Source: Subtercola frigoramans (GTDB taxonomy: Bacteria; Actinomycetota; Actinomycetes; Actinomycetales; Microbacteriaceae). Taken from it: a stretch of DNA of 64,000 nt. The stretch is from contig NZ_JAFBBU010000001.1 in NCBI RefSeq assembly GCF_016907385.1, positions 3,615,598-3,679,597 of the forward strand. The letters run 5' to 3'. Position 1 is the first letter of the stretch; each line of letters begins with the position of its first letter. Position numbers and translations under genes: made by a program. Positions 15,513 to 24,775 of the stretch are shown here, piece after piece. The notes beneath the pieces were generated by a model that was given only the letters and a program-made list of their open reading frames with translations, was not told the DNA's origin and did not search any database.

Positions 15513-17279
15513 GTGACCGAATTCGCAACGACTGCTCCCACACCTCTGCACGACCCCTCGGAACATTCGCCAGACATCGTGATCGTCGGGGGAGGTCACA
15601 ACGGGCTCGCCGCGGCGGCCTACCTCGCACGAGCCGGCCTGTCGGTGACGGTGCTCGAGCGGCTGGCCCACACGGGAGGGGCCGCTGTCTCGACTTCGCC
15701 GTTCGAGGGTGTGGATGCTCGCATCTCCCGCTACTCGTACCTGGTCAGCCTGCTCCCCCAGAAGATCGTCGACGACCTCGGTCTTCGCCTCAGCTTCGCC
15801 GAGCGCCGCTATTCGTCGTACACACCGGTTCCCGGTGGAGACGGCGGCCTCCTCATCGACACCCACGACGCGGCGGCAACGAGGGCGTCGTTCGAATCGA
15901 TCGGCGCGGGTGACGATGCCGAGCTCTTCACCCTCTTCTACGAACACTGCGCCCAGCTCACCGGCGCCCTCTGGCCGACGCTCACCGAACCGCTGCTGCG
16001 CCGCAGGGATGCCCGAGCCCTGGTCGGGCACGACGAGACCTGGGAGGCGATGATCGAACGACCCATCGGCGACGTCATCGAGCGGCACCTGCAGAACGAT
16101 CTCGTGCGCGGCGTCATCCTCACCGACGCGCTGATCGGCACGTTCGCGCGCGCCACCGACCCGGGCCTCGCCCAGAACGTCTGCTTCCTGTATCACCTGA
16201 TCGGAAATGGAACGGGCCTCTGGAACGTGCCCATCGGTGGCATGGGTGCCGTCACCGATGAGCTTCTTCGTGCAGCAAGCGAGGCCGGAGCCACGATCGT
16301 GACGGGGGCGGAGGTCCTCGCGATCGACGGCGGTTCAGCATCCGTGCCCGCGACTGTGACCTATGCGGCAGCAAGCGGCGAGCGCGTGACCGTTGGGGCA
16401 GAAACCGTGCTGGCGAACGTCGCCCCCGCCGAGCTCGAACGTCTGCGCGCACCTTCCACTCCGCCCGCCGCCCCACCCGCCGGATCGACTGGGCTTTCGG
16501 CGGAGCTGGGCCGACATGAGCGCAATACGGGACCAGTCTCGCTCAGCTCCGCCGAAAGTCCCGAGGACTCGGACACGGGCACGGACTCGGTCCCGGCCGC
16601 GCCCGAGGGAGCGCAGGCGAAGGTCAACCTGCTGCTCACCCGCCTGCCGCGCGTTCGCGACTCCTCCCTCACACCCGAGGCGGCCTTCGGCGGCACGTTC
16701 CACATCAACGAGACATACTCCCAGCTCGACCGGGCCTACTTCCAGGCCGCGAGCGGCAGCCTGCCAGAACCGCTGCCGTGCGAGATCTACTGCCACAGCC
16801 TGGCTGATCCGAGCATCCTGTCGCCTGCCCTGCAGGCCGCGGGCGCCCAGACGCTCACCGTCTTCGCCCTGCACACGCCGCATCGGCTCATCACCCGCGA
16901 GAGCAACGACGCGTTTCGTGCCGAGGTGCAGGCTGCGGTGCTCGCCTCGCTGAACAGCGTTCTCGCCGAACCCATCGAAGACTGCCTGATGCGAGATGCG
17001 AACGGCCAACCGTGCATCGAGACCAAGACCACCCTCGACATCGAAGACGCGCTCCGGATGCCCGGAGGCAACATCTTCCACGCGCCCCTCTCGTGGCCCT
17101 TCGTCGACGACGATGCCACCCTCAACACCCCCGCCGAGCGGTGGGGAGTCGAGACCGCCGACCCACGGATTCTACTGTGCGGCTCGGGGTCACGCCGCGG
17201 CGGTGCGGTCAGCGCGCTGGGTGGCCACAGCGCGGCGATGGCAGTGCTCGAAGCGCGCGCGTCCGTGCCACATCCCTAG
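15513..17279 (+). CDS. Phytoene-desaturase-like FAD oxidoreductase (PYROXD2 type)
   Basis: FAD-dependent oxidoreductase of 588 residues. The dinucleotide-binding fold is at the start (IVGGGHNGLAAAAYLARAG, then VLERLAHTGGAAVS) and a C-terminal FAD contact region contains GGNIFH and LLCGSGSRRGG. It resembles the NAD(P)/FAD-dependent carotenoid-desaturase superfamily members that are not linked to carotenoid clusters, and no crt gene is near; the substrate is unknown. Residues roughly 310-370 form a low-complexity Ser/Pro/Ala/Asp-rich insert that carries a DNA palindrome and seems foreign to the fold (see the repeat at 16491-16561). The gene is flanked by unrelated single genes. Confidence 0.8.
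   Translation: MTEFATTAPTPLHDPSEHSPDIVIVGGGHNGLAAAAYLARAGLSVTVLERLAHTGGAAVSTSPFEGVDARISRYSYLVSLLPQKIVDDLGLRLSFAERRYSSYTPVPGGDGGLLIDTHDAAATRASFESIGAGDDAELFTLFYEHCAQLTGALWPTLTEPLLRRRDARALVGHDETWEAMIERPIGDVIERHLQNDLVRGVILTDALIGTFARATDPGLAQNVCFLYHLIGNGTGLWNVPIGGMGAVTDELLRAASEAGATIVTGAEVLAIDGGSASVPATVTYAAASGERVTVGAETVLANVAPAELERLRAPSTPPAAPPAGSTGLSAELGRHERNTGPVSLSSAESPEDSDTGTDSVPAAPEGAQAKVNLLLTRLPRVRDSSLTPEAAFGGTFHINETYSQLDRAYFQAASGSLPEPLPCEIYCHSLADPSILSPALQAAGAQTLTVFALHTPHRLITRESNDAFRAEVQAAVLASLNSVLAEPIEDCLMRDANGQPCIETKTTLDIEDALRMPGGNIFHAPLSWPFVDDDATLNTPAERWGVETADPRILLCGSGSRRGGAVSALGGHSAAMAVLEARASVPHP
16491..16561. repeat. In-frame palindromic insertion within a coding gene
   Basis: A 15-bp perfect inverted repeat (16494-16508 CTTTCGGCGGAGCTG and 16544-16558), extended to about 21 pairs with two G-T wobbles, encloses a loop of about 30 bases. 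It lies in the low-complexity part of the flavoprotein gene and keeps the reading frame. Confidence 0.75.
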
Positions 17280-17362
17280 TCATCGCGTTCCTCCGGCCAC
17301 AGGGAGAACCCCACGCAATCACGCCACCGGCCCGGCAGATGTCGACGCGCACCAGCGGCAGG

Positions 17363-17368
17363 TAGCCT
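17363..17368 (+). promoter_or_regulatory. -10 box TAGCCT, 6 bases before corA
   Basis: TAGCCT-N6-ATG; no ribosome-binding site is seen upstream of the start, so the transcript is probably leaderless. Confidence 0.6.
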
Positions 17369-17374
17369 CACTCC

Positions 17375-18388
17375 ATGACCATTGTCGACAACGCCATCTA
17401 CGTCGACGGCCGGCGCGCAGTCGAGCCGCGCAACCTCGAAGAGACGTTCGAGGTGATGCGCGAGAACCACGGCGTGGCCTGGATCGACATGTTCCACCCC
17501 GACAAGGCCGAACTGCAGCAGGTCGCCGACGAGCTCAGCCTGCACCACCTCGCGGTGACCGACGCACTGACCGGGCACCAACGGGCCAAGCTCGAGCGCT
17601 ACGGCGACACTCTGTTCATCGTGCTACGGCCCGCGAAATACCTCGACGACACCGAGAAGGTGGAATTCGGCGAGGTGCACCTCTTCATGGGTCCGGACTT
17701 CGTCGTCTCGGTGAAACACGCCGATTTTCCTGACATCGGGGCTGTGCGCAGGCGCCTCGAGGGTGAGCCCGAACTGTTCGCGGCGGGGCCCCATGCCATC
17801 GTCTACGGCATCATGGACTACATCGTCGACGGCTACGCCCCGGTCATTGCGGGCCTGCAGAACGACATCGACGAGATTGAGGACCAGCTCTTCAACGGCG
17901 ATCGCGAGGTCTCGCGGCGCATCTACGATCTGCTGCGCGAGGTCATCGACTTCCAGCGCGCGACCCGGCCCCTCGACGAAATGCTGCGCCCCCTGCTCGA
18001 CGACTTGAAGGACGACGCCGACCTCGAGATCCGGCGCCACCTCCGCGACGTGCTCGACCACGTTCTGCGCATCATCGATCGCTCGGAGGCTCTCCGCACT
18101 CTTCTCGAGAACTCCCTGACGGTGCACTCCACCCTCATCGCCCAGAAGCAGAACGACGAAATGTCCCGGATGACCGAGACCAGCCTTGCGCAGGGCGAAC
18201 AGGTGAAGCGCATCTCCGCCTGGGCTGCGGTGCTCTTCGCCCCGACACTGGTCGCCGCGATCTACGGGATGAACTTCACCAACATGCCCGAGTTGAAGTG
18301 GTTTCTCGGCTACCCCTTCGCCGTGGCACTCATGCTCGGCTCCGGCGTCGCCCTCTACGTGGCATTCAAGCGTCGCGGCTGGCTCTGA
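17375..18388 (+). CDS. corA: CorA-family magnesium/cobalt transporter
   Basis: 337 residues: a large cytoplasmic domain (alpha/beta head and long helices) followed by two C-terminal membrane helices. The pore signature GMN is present as YGMNFTNMPE (about 298-300), between the first helix (AAVLFAPTLVAAIYGMNF) and the second (PFAVALMLGSGVALYVAF), and the protein ends in a short basic tail. Forms a homopentameric divalent-cation channel in the plasma membrane. No M-box-like leader is possible because the start codon sits 6 bases after the -10 box. Confidence 0.92.
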   Translation: MTIVDNAIYVDGRRAVEPRNLEETFEVMRENHGVAWIDMFHPDKAELQQVADELSLHHLAVTDALTGHQRAKLERYGDTLFIVLRPAKYLDDTEKVEFGEVHLFMGPDFVVSVKHADFPDIGAVRRRLEGEPELFAAGPHAIVYGIMDYIVDGYAPVIAGLQNDIDEIEDQLFNGDREVSRRIYDLLREVIDFQRATRPLDEMLRPLLDDLKDDADLEIRRHLRDVLDHVLRIIDRSEALRTLLENSLTVHSTLIAQKQNDEMSRMTETSLAQGEQVKRISAWAAVLFAPTLVAAIYGMNFTNMPELKWFLGYPFAVALMLGSGVALYVAFKRRGWL

Positions 18389-18515
18389 CCGCTCGAGCTT
18401 CGCACTCCTCTTTCTTTTCCTCCCGCCGCTCAACGCTCCAGCCACCCGGGCCCGCAGCCCGATCCCGCCGCAGCACGGCCCCGCCCCAGTCCGGCCCAAC
18501 CCCAGCACGGGCAGG

Positions 18516-18521
18516 TAAAAT
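18516..18521 (+). promoter_or_regulatory. -10 box TAAAAT, 6 bases before trhO
   Basis: TAAAAT-N6-GTG, the best match to the sigma70 -10 consensus among the leaderless-type starts in this window. Confidence 0.65.
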
Positions 18522-18527
18522 CGCTGC

Positions 18528-19520
18528 GTGGCCGTTTCGAAGATCATCCTGTACTACGCCTTCGTGCCACTGCCCGACCCCGAAGCGATTCGGCTCTGGC
18601 AGCGTGATCTCTGCGAGAGCCTGGGCCTCCGCGGCCGCATTGTGATCTCCACACAGGGTATCAACTGCACCCTCGGCGGTGAACTCTCGGCGATGAAGCT
18701 CTATGTGCGCAAGACCCGTGAGTACACCGGGTTCGCCGGCCTCGACGTGAAGTGGAGCGATGGCCGCGGCCTGGCGGCAGACCCATCGGCCGACACCGAG
18801 GCGGGCCGGCCGATGCTGCTCTCGAGCGCCGTCGCCCCGCACGGCTACTCTGTCGACTTCCCCCGGCTGAGCGTGAAGGTTCGCGATGAGATCGTGAGCT
18901 TCGGCGCCCCCGGCGAACTGAGGGTGGATGATCGCGGTGTCGTGGGTGGTGGCACCAAGCTCTCGCCGCGAGACCTCCACACCCTCGTCGATGCGCAGAA
19001 AGCCGCGGGCGACGAGGTCGTGTTCTTCGACGGGCGCAACTCCTTCGAGGCCGAGATCGGGCGCTTCGACGGCGCGATCGTGCCCGAGGTGAGCAACACC
19101 CGAGAGTTCGTCGCCGAACTCGACAGCGGCAAGTACGACCATCTGAAGTCGAAACCGGTCGTCACCTACTGCACCGGCGGTATCCGTTGCGAAGTGCTCT
19201 CCTCGCTGATGGCCTCGCGCGGGTTCGAGCACGTGTACCAGCTCGACGGCGGCATCGTGCGCTACGGCGAGACCTTCGGTGACACCGGCCTCTGGAAGGG
19301 GTCGCTGTATGTGTTCGACAATCGCCTCTCTGTTAATTTCTCTCCGGATGCCCGGCCCATCGGTTCGTGCTACCGCTGTGGTTCGCCCACCAGCTCGATG
19401 CAGAACTGCGCCGACCCCTCGTGCCGCGCCCAGCTGGTGATCTGCGACGACTGCTCCTCCACAGCACTGGCAGTCTGCGAGCTTCACAGCGCTTCCCTTA
19501 CAAGCCCTCCTCTCGGCTGA
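18528..19520 (+). CDS. trhO: tRNA uridine(34) hydroxylase TrhO (YceA family)
   Basis: Oxygen-dependent tRNA U34 hydroxylase of 330 residues; it adds the hydroxyl group at C5 of the wobble uridine in certain tRNAs. The N-terminal domain ([23 protein letters not shown]) is typical, the central rhodanese-like domain has the active-site loop YCTGGIRCE with Cys215 and Cys220, and a C-terminal cysteine-rich segment ([19 protein letters not shown]) may bind a metal. The GTG start is supported by the -10 box 6 bases upstream. Followed after 22 bases by an independent leaderless gene. Confidence 0.9.
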   Translation: MAVSKIILYYAFVPLPDPEAIRLWQRDLCESLGLRGRIVISTQGINCTLGGELSAMKLYVRKTREYTGFAGLDVKWSDGRGLAADPSADTEAGRPMLLSSAVAPHGYSVDFPRLSVKVRDEIVSFGAPGELRVDDRGVVGGGTKLSPRDLHTLVDAQKAAGDEVVFFDGRNSFEAEIGRFDGAIVPEVSNTREFVAELDSGKYDHLKSKPVVTYCTGGIRCEVLSSLMASRGFEHVYQLDGGIVRYGETFGDTGLWKGSLYVFDNRLSVNFSPDARPIGSCYRCGSPTSSMQNCADPSCRAQLVICDDCSSTALAVCELHSASLTSPPLG

Positions 19521-19530
19521 ACGCTCGACG

Positions 19531-19536
19531 TAGGCT
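19531..19536 (+). promoter_or_regulatory. -10 box TAGGCT, 6 bases before ATG 19543
   Basis: TAGGCT-N6-ATG in the short gap after trhO, indicating an own leaderless promoter for the PEP mutase-like gene. Confidence 0.6.
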
Positions 19537-19542
19537 GGCCGC

Positions 19543-20325
19543 ATGAGTACTCCTCCGATCCAGACCAAGGCCGACGAACTCCTCCGACTGCACCTGTCAC
19601 CCGACATCCTGTCGGTGGTGAACGTGTGGGACGCGGTCAGCGCAAAGGTGATCGCCGACATTCCCGAGACTAGGGCTCTCGCGACGGCGAGCCACAGCAT
19701 CGCCGCGCTGTTCGGCTACGCCGACGGAGAGCAGATCCCGGTCGACCTGATGATCGACATGGTCGGCCGCATCGCCGCGTCGACGCGCCTGCCGGTCTCC
19801 GCCGACCTAGAAGCGGGCTACGGTGCCCCGGGTGAGACGGTTCGAAAGGCGATCGGAGTCGGCATCGTCGGCGCCAACCTCGAAGACCAGATGAAACCGT
19901 TCGGCGAAGCAGTGAGCGCAGTTGCCCAGGTCGTGGCGGCCAGCCAGGCCGAGGGTATCGATTTCGTGCTCAATGCCCGTACCGATGCCTTCCTTCGGGC
20001 GGGGGATCGCCCCCACGAGGTGGTCGTTGACGACGCCATAACGCGAGGGCGGGCCTACCTCGAGGCCGGGGCCTCCTGCGTGTTCGTACCCGGCAAGCTC
20101 GATGCCGTCACGGTCGAGCGGCTGGTCGGCGGGCTCGGTCGGCAGCGCGTCAGCGTGATCGGCATTCCCGGCTCGCTTTCGCCCTCGGTCTTCGAAGAAC
20201 TCGGCGTCGCGCGGATCTCCTACGGCCCGTGGAGCCAGCGCGTCGCGCTCACCGCCCTGGCCGACCTCGCCGTCACCCTCTACGGCAACGGTTCACTTCC
20301 CGACAACGCGCGCGCACTGAACTGA
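19543..20325 (+). CDS. Isocitrate lyase/PEP mutase superfamily protein
   Basis: 260-residue (beta/alpha)8-barrel protein of the isocitrate lyase/phosphoenolpyruvate mutase superfamily. Recognisable parts are the start segment NVWDAVSAKVI, ATASHSIAALFGY, the metal-site region SADLEAGYG and NARTDAFL. The KKCGH catalytic loop of true isocitrate or methylisocitrate lyase is not visible, so it is probably one of the abundant small members (carboxyphosphonoenolpyruvate mutase/oxaloacetate decarboxylase-like) with unproven substrate. No phosphonate or propionate genes accompany it. Confidence 0.78.
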   Translation: MSTPPIQTKADELLRLHLSPDILSVVNVWDAVSAKVIADIPETRALATASHSIAALFGYADGEQIPVDLMIDMVGRIAASTRLPVSADLEAGYGAPGETVRKAIGVGIVGANLEDQMKPFGEAVSAVAQVVAASQAEGIDFVLNARTDAFLRAGDRPHEVVVDDAITRGRAYLEAGASCVFVPGKLDAVTVERLVGGLGRQRVSVIGIPGSLSPSVFEELGVARISYGPWSQRVALTALADLAVTLYGNGSLPDNARALN

Positions 20326-20383
20326 CCTCCTGGCTGACGGAGTCACTCGACTGCTGCGTCCGGGCCAGGCCTCAGCGCCAGTA

Positions 20384-21856
20384 TCAGGCGGCGAGGGCTT
20401 CCCGCGCATTCACCGACCTCGAGGCGCGCGCAAGGGCACGGCGCGCCCGTCGGCGTTCGCGCCGCTCCGAGGAGAAGACCCGCGCGTCCGAACTCGACAG
20501 CGCGAAGAGCACGAGAATGTCGAAGGAGAGGTTGATGAGCCCAGTCGCAAGTGTCACGTTGACCCGGGTCTGAACGAAATCGATGGCCACTATGGCGACC
20601 GCGAACAGGCTGAGCGTCATCGCCGTGAATCTCGCCCAGTTGTACCCCAGGAACATCAACTGGGCGAGCAGGAAGTACCCGACAACCGCTGCGATCGCAA
20701 AACCGACAACGATCCAGAGCACCAGATCGGCAAACTGGGCGCTCTCGACGGTGTTGCCCGAGGGGAGGTCGACGACAATCGACTTCACCGAATCGGCCCA
20801 GCCGGCGAAGATGGCGATGACGGTGGTGAGTCCGACGACTCCACGGATGACCATGATGAGAAAACTGATGTAGATCGAGATGGGCCGTTTGACCCGGTTC
20901 GAGGAGCCCGAATTGCGCGCGGTGTCGAGAACCACGCGGCCCAGCCGGGTGGCGTCGGCGGGGATCGGCGCATCCGTCACCTCTGCTGCCTGTTCTACGC
21001 CCTCAGCCGACACCGGAACAGCACTGAGATCGATGATCGGAAGATCGCCGTCGGTGGTGATCGCGTCACCACCTCCGTTCACCGAGTGATAGCCCGTTGA
21101 GAAGTTCTTGATGACAGAGAACCTCCCGTCAGGGTTTGCCTCGCGCAGGGTCGAGACAATGTGATCCCGCTCCTTGTCGGTCTCCTTCTCGATGCGGTGC
21201 GTCACCTGGAGGGTGAACAGCGAAAGGCCGACGTTGCGGTCGTACGTGCCCGCGGCCATCCACTCGGCCTCATAACCACCGGGTAGCAACCAGTCACCGG
21301 GGGTCTTCCAGAAACGTACGTGGTGCCGTTTCGCAGGGTTTCCAGCGACCTCCTGCTGGTAGGTGAAGTCCTGCATGTTGCCGAACAAGTAGAGGGGGCT
21401 CACGGGAGCATCGGAATAGCTGCGCCGGAAGAGCGTCGACGTCACGATGCGGAGCGAACTGCGAAAGCCGACGTCGTCGGCCCGATGCCAACCCGCCGCG
21501 AGCATCGCCGTGTGCAATTGCGCTTCAGAACCGAACAGCGCGAGGTTCACGGGGTCACCGAGAAGACCCTCGTTGGTGCGGGCCCGGCCGATGAAGTAGT
21601 CGGGCACATAGATGAGGGTCAGCATGCTGTGGATGCGCGGCAGCAGCAGGTAGGCGAGCAACAGCCAGAAGATCAACAGGAACCAGATGTACTGCAGCCC
21701 ATTGCTCACGGACTCTGTGAGAACGAGGTACGCGAGCCAGCCGGCCGCGATGGCGCCGAGGAAGAAGTAGATGGTGTCGAGGAATGCCATGATCGAGCGT
21801 CGAGGGCGACGGGGGACGGCGGGCGACGGTTCCGCCGTGCTCACGCTGGCTGACAT
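20384..21856 (-). CDS. LssY C-terminal domain membrane protein
   Basis: 490 residues. Two N-terminal membrane helices (about 25-70) are followed by a soluble domain with the features of the LssY C-terminal family: GDPVNLALFGSEAQL, a conserved AGWHRAD, SPLYLFGNMQD, HHVRFWKTP, TYDRNVGLS and THRIEKETDKERD. Four or so further helices occupy about 335-450, then an arginine/alanine-rich tail. Family members are linked to phosphatase-type or Legionella secretion-accessory proteins, but the biochemical role is unknown. A TACGGT box lies 6 bases before the ATG. Convergent with the preceding gene. Confidence 0.75.
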   Translation of the reverse strand: MSASVSTAEPSPAVPRRPRRSIMAFLDTIYFFLGAIAAGWLAYLVLTESVSNGLQYIWFLLIFWLLLAYLLLPRIHSMLTLIYVPDYFIGRARTNEGLLGDPVNLALFGSEAQLHTAMLAAGWHRADDVGFRSSLRIVTSTLFRRSYSDAPVSPLYLFGNMQDFTYQQEVAGNPAKRHHVRFWKTPGDWLLPGGYEAEWMAAGTYDRNVGLSLFTLQVTHRIEKETDKERDHIVSTLREANPDGRFSVIKNFSTGYHSVNGGGDAITTDGDLPIIDLSAVPVSAEGVEQAAEVTDAPIPADATRLGRVVLDTARNSGSSNRVKRPISIYISFLIMVIRGVVGLTTVIAIFAGWADSVKSIVVDLPSGNTVESAQFADLVLWIVVGFAIAAVVGYFLLAQLMFLGYNWARFTAMTLSLFAVAIVAIDFVQTRVNVTLATGLINLSFDILVLFALSSSDARVFSSERRERRRARRALARASRSVNAREALAA

Positions 21857-21862
21857 GAGTCA

Positions 21863-21868
21863 ACCGTA
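21863..21868 (-). promoter_or_regulatory. -10 box TACGGT, 6 bases before ATG 21856
   Basis: Minus-strand TACGGT-N6-ATG of the LssY-domain gene. Confidence 0.55.
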
Positions 21869-21963
21869 GGGCACGACGCTGTCACAGCGCATCCACTGCG
21901 AGCGGCGCGGAGCATTTCATGAGTCAATGGGGCAAGCCTGGCGATACGCGAGGCTTGCCTGAT

Positions 21964-21969
21964 TAGGCT
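21964..21969 (+). promoter_or_regulatory. -10 box TAGGCT, 6 bases before ATG 21976
   Basis: TAGGCT-N6-ATG of the acrylyl-CoA-reductase-like gene. Confidence 0.6.
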
Positions 21970-21975
21970 GGGAGC

Positions 21976-22956
21976 ATGTTCAGAGCACTGGTGGTCGACA
22001 GAGATACCCCTCCCACACTTCGCGACGTCGACGACGACTTTCTCCCTAAAGCCGACGTCACCATTGCGATCGAATACTCCAGCGTCAACTTCAAAGACGG
22101 ACTCGCTCTCAGCCAGAACGGTGGCGGAGTGGTGCGTACCTTCCCGTTGGTTCCGGGGATCGACCTCGTCGGCACTGTCGAGCACTCCGCAGACCCGGTA
22201 TTCGCCGTCGGCGAGCGCGTCATCCTCAACGGAGACGGCATCGGGGAGAAGTACTTCGGCGGGCTGGCTGAACGGGCGCGCGTTCGATCAGACGCCCTGG
22301 TCGCGCTGCCAGACGGCCTCACGGCGGAGCGCGCCGCCGCAATCGGTACCGCCGGATTCACCGCGATGATCGCCGTTCTGGCCCTCGAACGGAACGGGGT
22401 CGTGCCGGGTTCGGGAGAGATCCTCGTCACGGGGGCCGCCGGCGGCGTGGGCTCCATCGCCATCGCCCTGCTCGCGGGGCGCGGTTACACCGTGGTGGCG
22501 TCGAGCGGGCGCGCGGAGACCGAGGGCGCGTACCTTCGCGGCCTGGGCGCAACCACCGTGATCGATCGTTCCGAGTTCTCCGAGGCGGGCAAGCCCCTGC
22601 AGAAGCAGCGGTGGGCTGGCGCGATCGACTCGGTCGGCAGTTCGACGCTCGCGAATGTGCTCGCCCAGACGAGCTACGGCGGCACCGTCGTGGCGTGCGG
22701 CCTCGCGCAGGGCGCCGACCTTCCGACGACAGTGATGCCGTTCATCCTTCGCTCGGTGACCCTCACCGGGGCCAACTCGGTCGAGGCGCCGGCAGCTCTT
22801 CGCAAACAGGCTTGGGCGGCCCTGGCGAACGAACTCGACGGCGAACTGCTCGACTCGATGACCACCACGATCGGCCTCAGTGACGTCATCGCCACAGGAG
22901 CCCAGATTCTGGCCGGCTCGATTCGGGGGCGAACCGTGGTCGACGTTCGCTGCTGA
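21976..22956 (+). CDS. AcuI/YhdH-like acrylyl-CoA or quinone reductase
   Basis: Zinc-free medium-chain reductase of 326 residues in the YhdH/AcuI branch. Typical segments are SSVNFKDGLAL, PGIDLVGTVE, the NADPH-binding GAAGGVGSIA, and GGTVVACGLAQG. Known members reduce acrylyl-CoA to propionyl-CoA with NADPH and protect from this electrophile; others act on quinones. It is not clustered with propionate or DMSP genes here, so a general detoxification role is equally likely. Confidence 0.85.
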   Translation: MFRALVVDRDTPPTLRDVDDDFLPKADVTIAIEYSSVNFKDGLALSQNGGGVVRTFPLVPGIDLVGTVEHSADPVFAVGERVILNGDGIGEKYFGGLAERARVRSDALVALPDGLTAERAAAIGTAGFTAMIAVLALERNGVVPGSGEILVTGAAGGVGSIAIALLAGRGYTVVASSGRAETEGAYLRGLGATTVIDRSEFSEAGKPLQKQRWAGAIDSVGSSTLANVLAQTSYGGTVVACGLAQGADLPTTVMPFILRSVTLTGANSVEAPAALRKQAWAALANELDGELLDSMTTTIGLSDVIATGAQILAGSIRGRTVVDVRC

Positions 22957-23025
22957 CAAGACGAGACGCACCCTGACACCCGAACTGGGTTGCTGAGCAA
23001 ACTTCACTACTGAGCAAATCTCGGG

Positions 23026-23031
23026 TACGAT
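23026..23031 (+). promoter_or_regulatory. -10 box TACGAT, 6 bases before ATG 23038
   Basis: TACGAT-N6-ATG; TTCACT at 23003-23008 with a 17-base spacer is a possible -35 box. The upstream stretch also repeats CTGAGCAAA twice. Confidence 0.55.
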
Positions 23032-23037
23032 CAGTGG

Positions 23038-24726
23038 ATGCCCGAGCCCACCCCTTCGTATTCGGTCGGCATCGCCCGGTTGCCGCGGTCTGCGCTGCGA
23101 CAGTCTGCGCGAACCTCCTCCCAGTCACAGGAGCAACACGTCCCGGGCCACGATACGGGCAGACCCGAGCACCCGACGGCCAATGAGACATCATGGTGGC
23201 GGCGCGCACCTGAACGGATCTTCGGTGACTCCAACAGGATCGTCGCAATCGACGTGACGCGTGGACTCGCCCTGGTGGGCTCTGCAGCGCTGCTCGCGCT
23301 CCCTGATCTGCTGTTATCGGTGTCGAATGGCACCGGTCTCGCTAGCAGCGAAGAGCCTTTTCCGGGCGCTGTCCCTCGAGCCCCGGTGCCGCCGTCGATT
23401 GTGGGCTTCAGCTGGAGCGCGAACGTCTCGATGCTGACTCTCATCCCCGCCGTTGTGGTGCTGCTCTTCGCCGTGAGTGCCGGTCTGTCGGTGTCCCTGT
23501 CAGCAGGGGGGCGTCAGCCCCTTCCCGGCCCGCGCGGCGTGCAGGTTCGCCTCCGACTCCTGTTCCGGGCTGTCGTGTGCTTCGGCGCCGGCGCCGCCCT
23601 CGTGGCGTTGTCTGACGTGGTGATCGGTCACTCGGCGACCAAAACAACCGGAATCCGCGGGGTGATGGCCGCGCAGCTGGCCGCGCAGCTGGCCGCGCAG
23701 CTGGGAGGGGCCCTGCAGGTGATCGCAGCGCTGACTGGTGTTGCCATCGTGATGGTCCGTTGGCCGAAATGGCTCCTCTTCACGATTTCGGGCATTCTCG
23801 CCGTCGTTCCACCGATCGTCACGAGCATCTTCGACACAACCGGTTCTGTTGCGCCATCCGTGTTTTCACAGCGGCTCGGCTCGCTCGGTCTTGACCCAGC
23901 GTCGTTTGCCCGCGCCGCCTTCGCGTCGAGCACGCTCGGCACGCCGACGGTGCTCTGGATCGTTCTCTTCATCGTCGGCCTCGCCATCGCAAAGCTCACT
24001 CTCACGCGCATCGTCACGCGACTGGTTTTGTGGGGCGCAGGGGGCCTCACAGCAGGAGTGGGCCTCGGTGCGAGCTGGGCCCTCAGCCACTCTGCGGCAA
24101 CACCACCCAGTGCTGTCGGAGTGCTCGCCAACGCGCCTGCCAGCTCGAACGTCTTCGTGTTCGTCGGGGTCTGCGGATCTGTGATCGCCGTGGTTGCCAC
24201 ACTTCTCCTCGTCGCTCCCGCACTCCGCTGGGGGCTCGCCCCCCTGGCTGCGACTGGCTCTCTCGCACTGACCGGTTCGATCCTGCTCGTTGTCGGGGCC
24301 ATGGTCTCTGTTGCGGCCCAGCGTGATCTGCCCCCGAGCGCCAGCCTGTTCGGGGTCGCAGCCGTGCCCGTGTTCTGTATTCTCTGGCGGTTGCTGCTCG
24401 GTCGGGGTCCGCTCGAGCGCCTCGGGCGCGGCATTGAACGTGCCATCTCAGCAGAAGCAGCGACAGACGAACCTTCTGGGCTTCTACCTGCTAAGCCTGT
24501 GCCTGCTGAACCCACAGCGGTGCTGCCGGCAATGACTGAACCGCGGGCAGAGCGTGCGCCCCGGGTTCGTGAACCGAGATCCCGCAGCGCCATTCGCCAG
24601 AAGCGCCCGGCACGCCGTGAAACTCCGACGGTCAGACCCTCCCTTCCTGCACCCGATGTCTCTCCCGAGATCGGTGTACGCACCAACTGGAGCCCCGGGC
24701 AGACCCTCGGCAGGTCGCCGTTCTGA
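23038..24726 (+). CDS. Polytopic membrane protein, DUF1624/DUF418-like
   Basis: 562 residues. About 65 polar residues precede the segment NRIVAIDVTRGLALVG, the characteristic beginning of DUF1624/DUF418 membrane proteins (the group that includes heparan-alpha-glucosaminide N-acetyltransferase-like proteins). Around ten hydrophobic helices follow up to about 460, and the last 100 residues are a Pro/Arg-rich cytoplasmic tail. Residues about 211-222 are three repeats of Ala-Ala-Gln-Leu encoded by a 12-bp tandem repeat. The substrate is unknown; acyl transfer to a cell-envelope glycan is a reasonable guess from the family. Confidence 0.65.
   Translation: MPEPTPSYSVGIARLPRSALRQSARTSSQSQEQHVPGHDTGRPEHPTANETSWWRRAPERIFGDSNRIVAIDVTRGLALVGSAALLALPDLLLSVSNGTGLASSEEPFPGAVPRAPVPPSIVGFSWSANVSMLTLIPAVVVLLFAVSAGLSVSLSAGGRQPLPGPRGVQVRLRLLFRAVVCFGAGAALVALSDVVIGHSATKTTGIRGVMAAQLAAQLAAQLGGALQVIAALTGVAIVMVRWPKWLLFTISGILAVVPPIVTSIFDTTGSVAPSVFSQRLGSLGLDPASFARAAFASSTLGTPTVLWIVLFIVGLAIAKLTLTRIVTRLVLWGAGGLTAGVGLGASWALSHSAATPPSAVGVLANAPASSNVFVFVGVCGSVIAVVATLLLVAPALRWGLAPLAATGSLALTGSILLVVGAMVSVAAQRDLPPSASLFGVAAVPVFCILWRLLLGRGPLERLGRGIERAISAEAATDEPSGLLPAKPVPAEPTAVLPAMTEPRAERAPRVREPRSRSAIRQKRPARRETPTVRPSLPAPDVSPEIGVRTNWSPGQTLGRSPF
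23668..23703 (+). repeat. 12-bp tandem repeat, three copies
   Basis: GCCGCGCAGCTG repeated three times without a mismatch, inside the membrane-protein gene; encodes Ala-Ala-Gln-Leu each time. A candidate slippage-prone site that would vary in 4-residue steps without breaking the frame. Confidence 0.85.
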
Positions 24727-24775
24727 TCTGCCAGCACTTCGACATAAGGGCTCTCCGCCCCGGAATCCGAACCCC

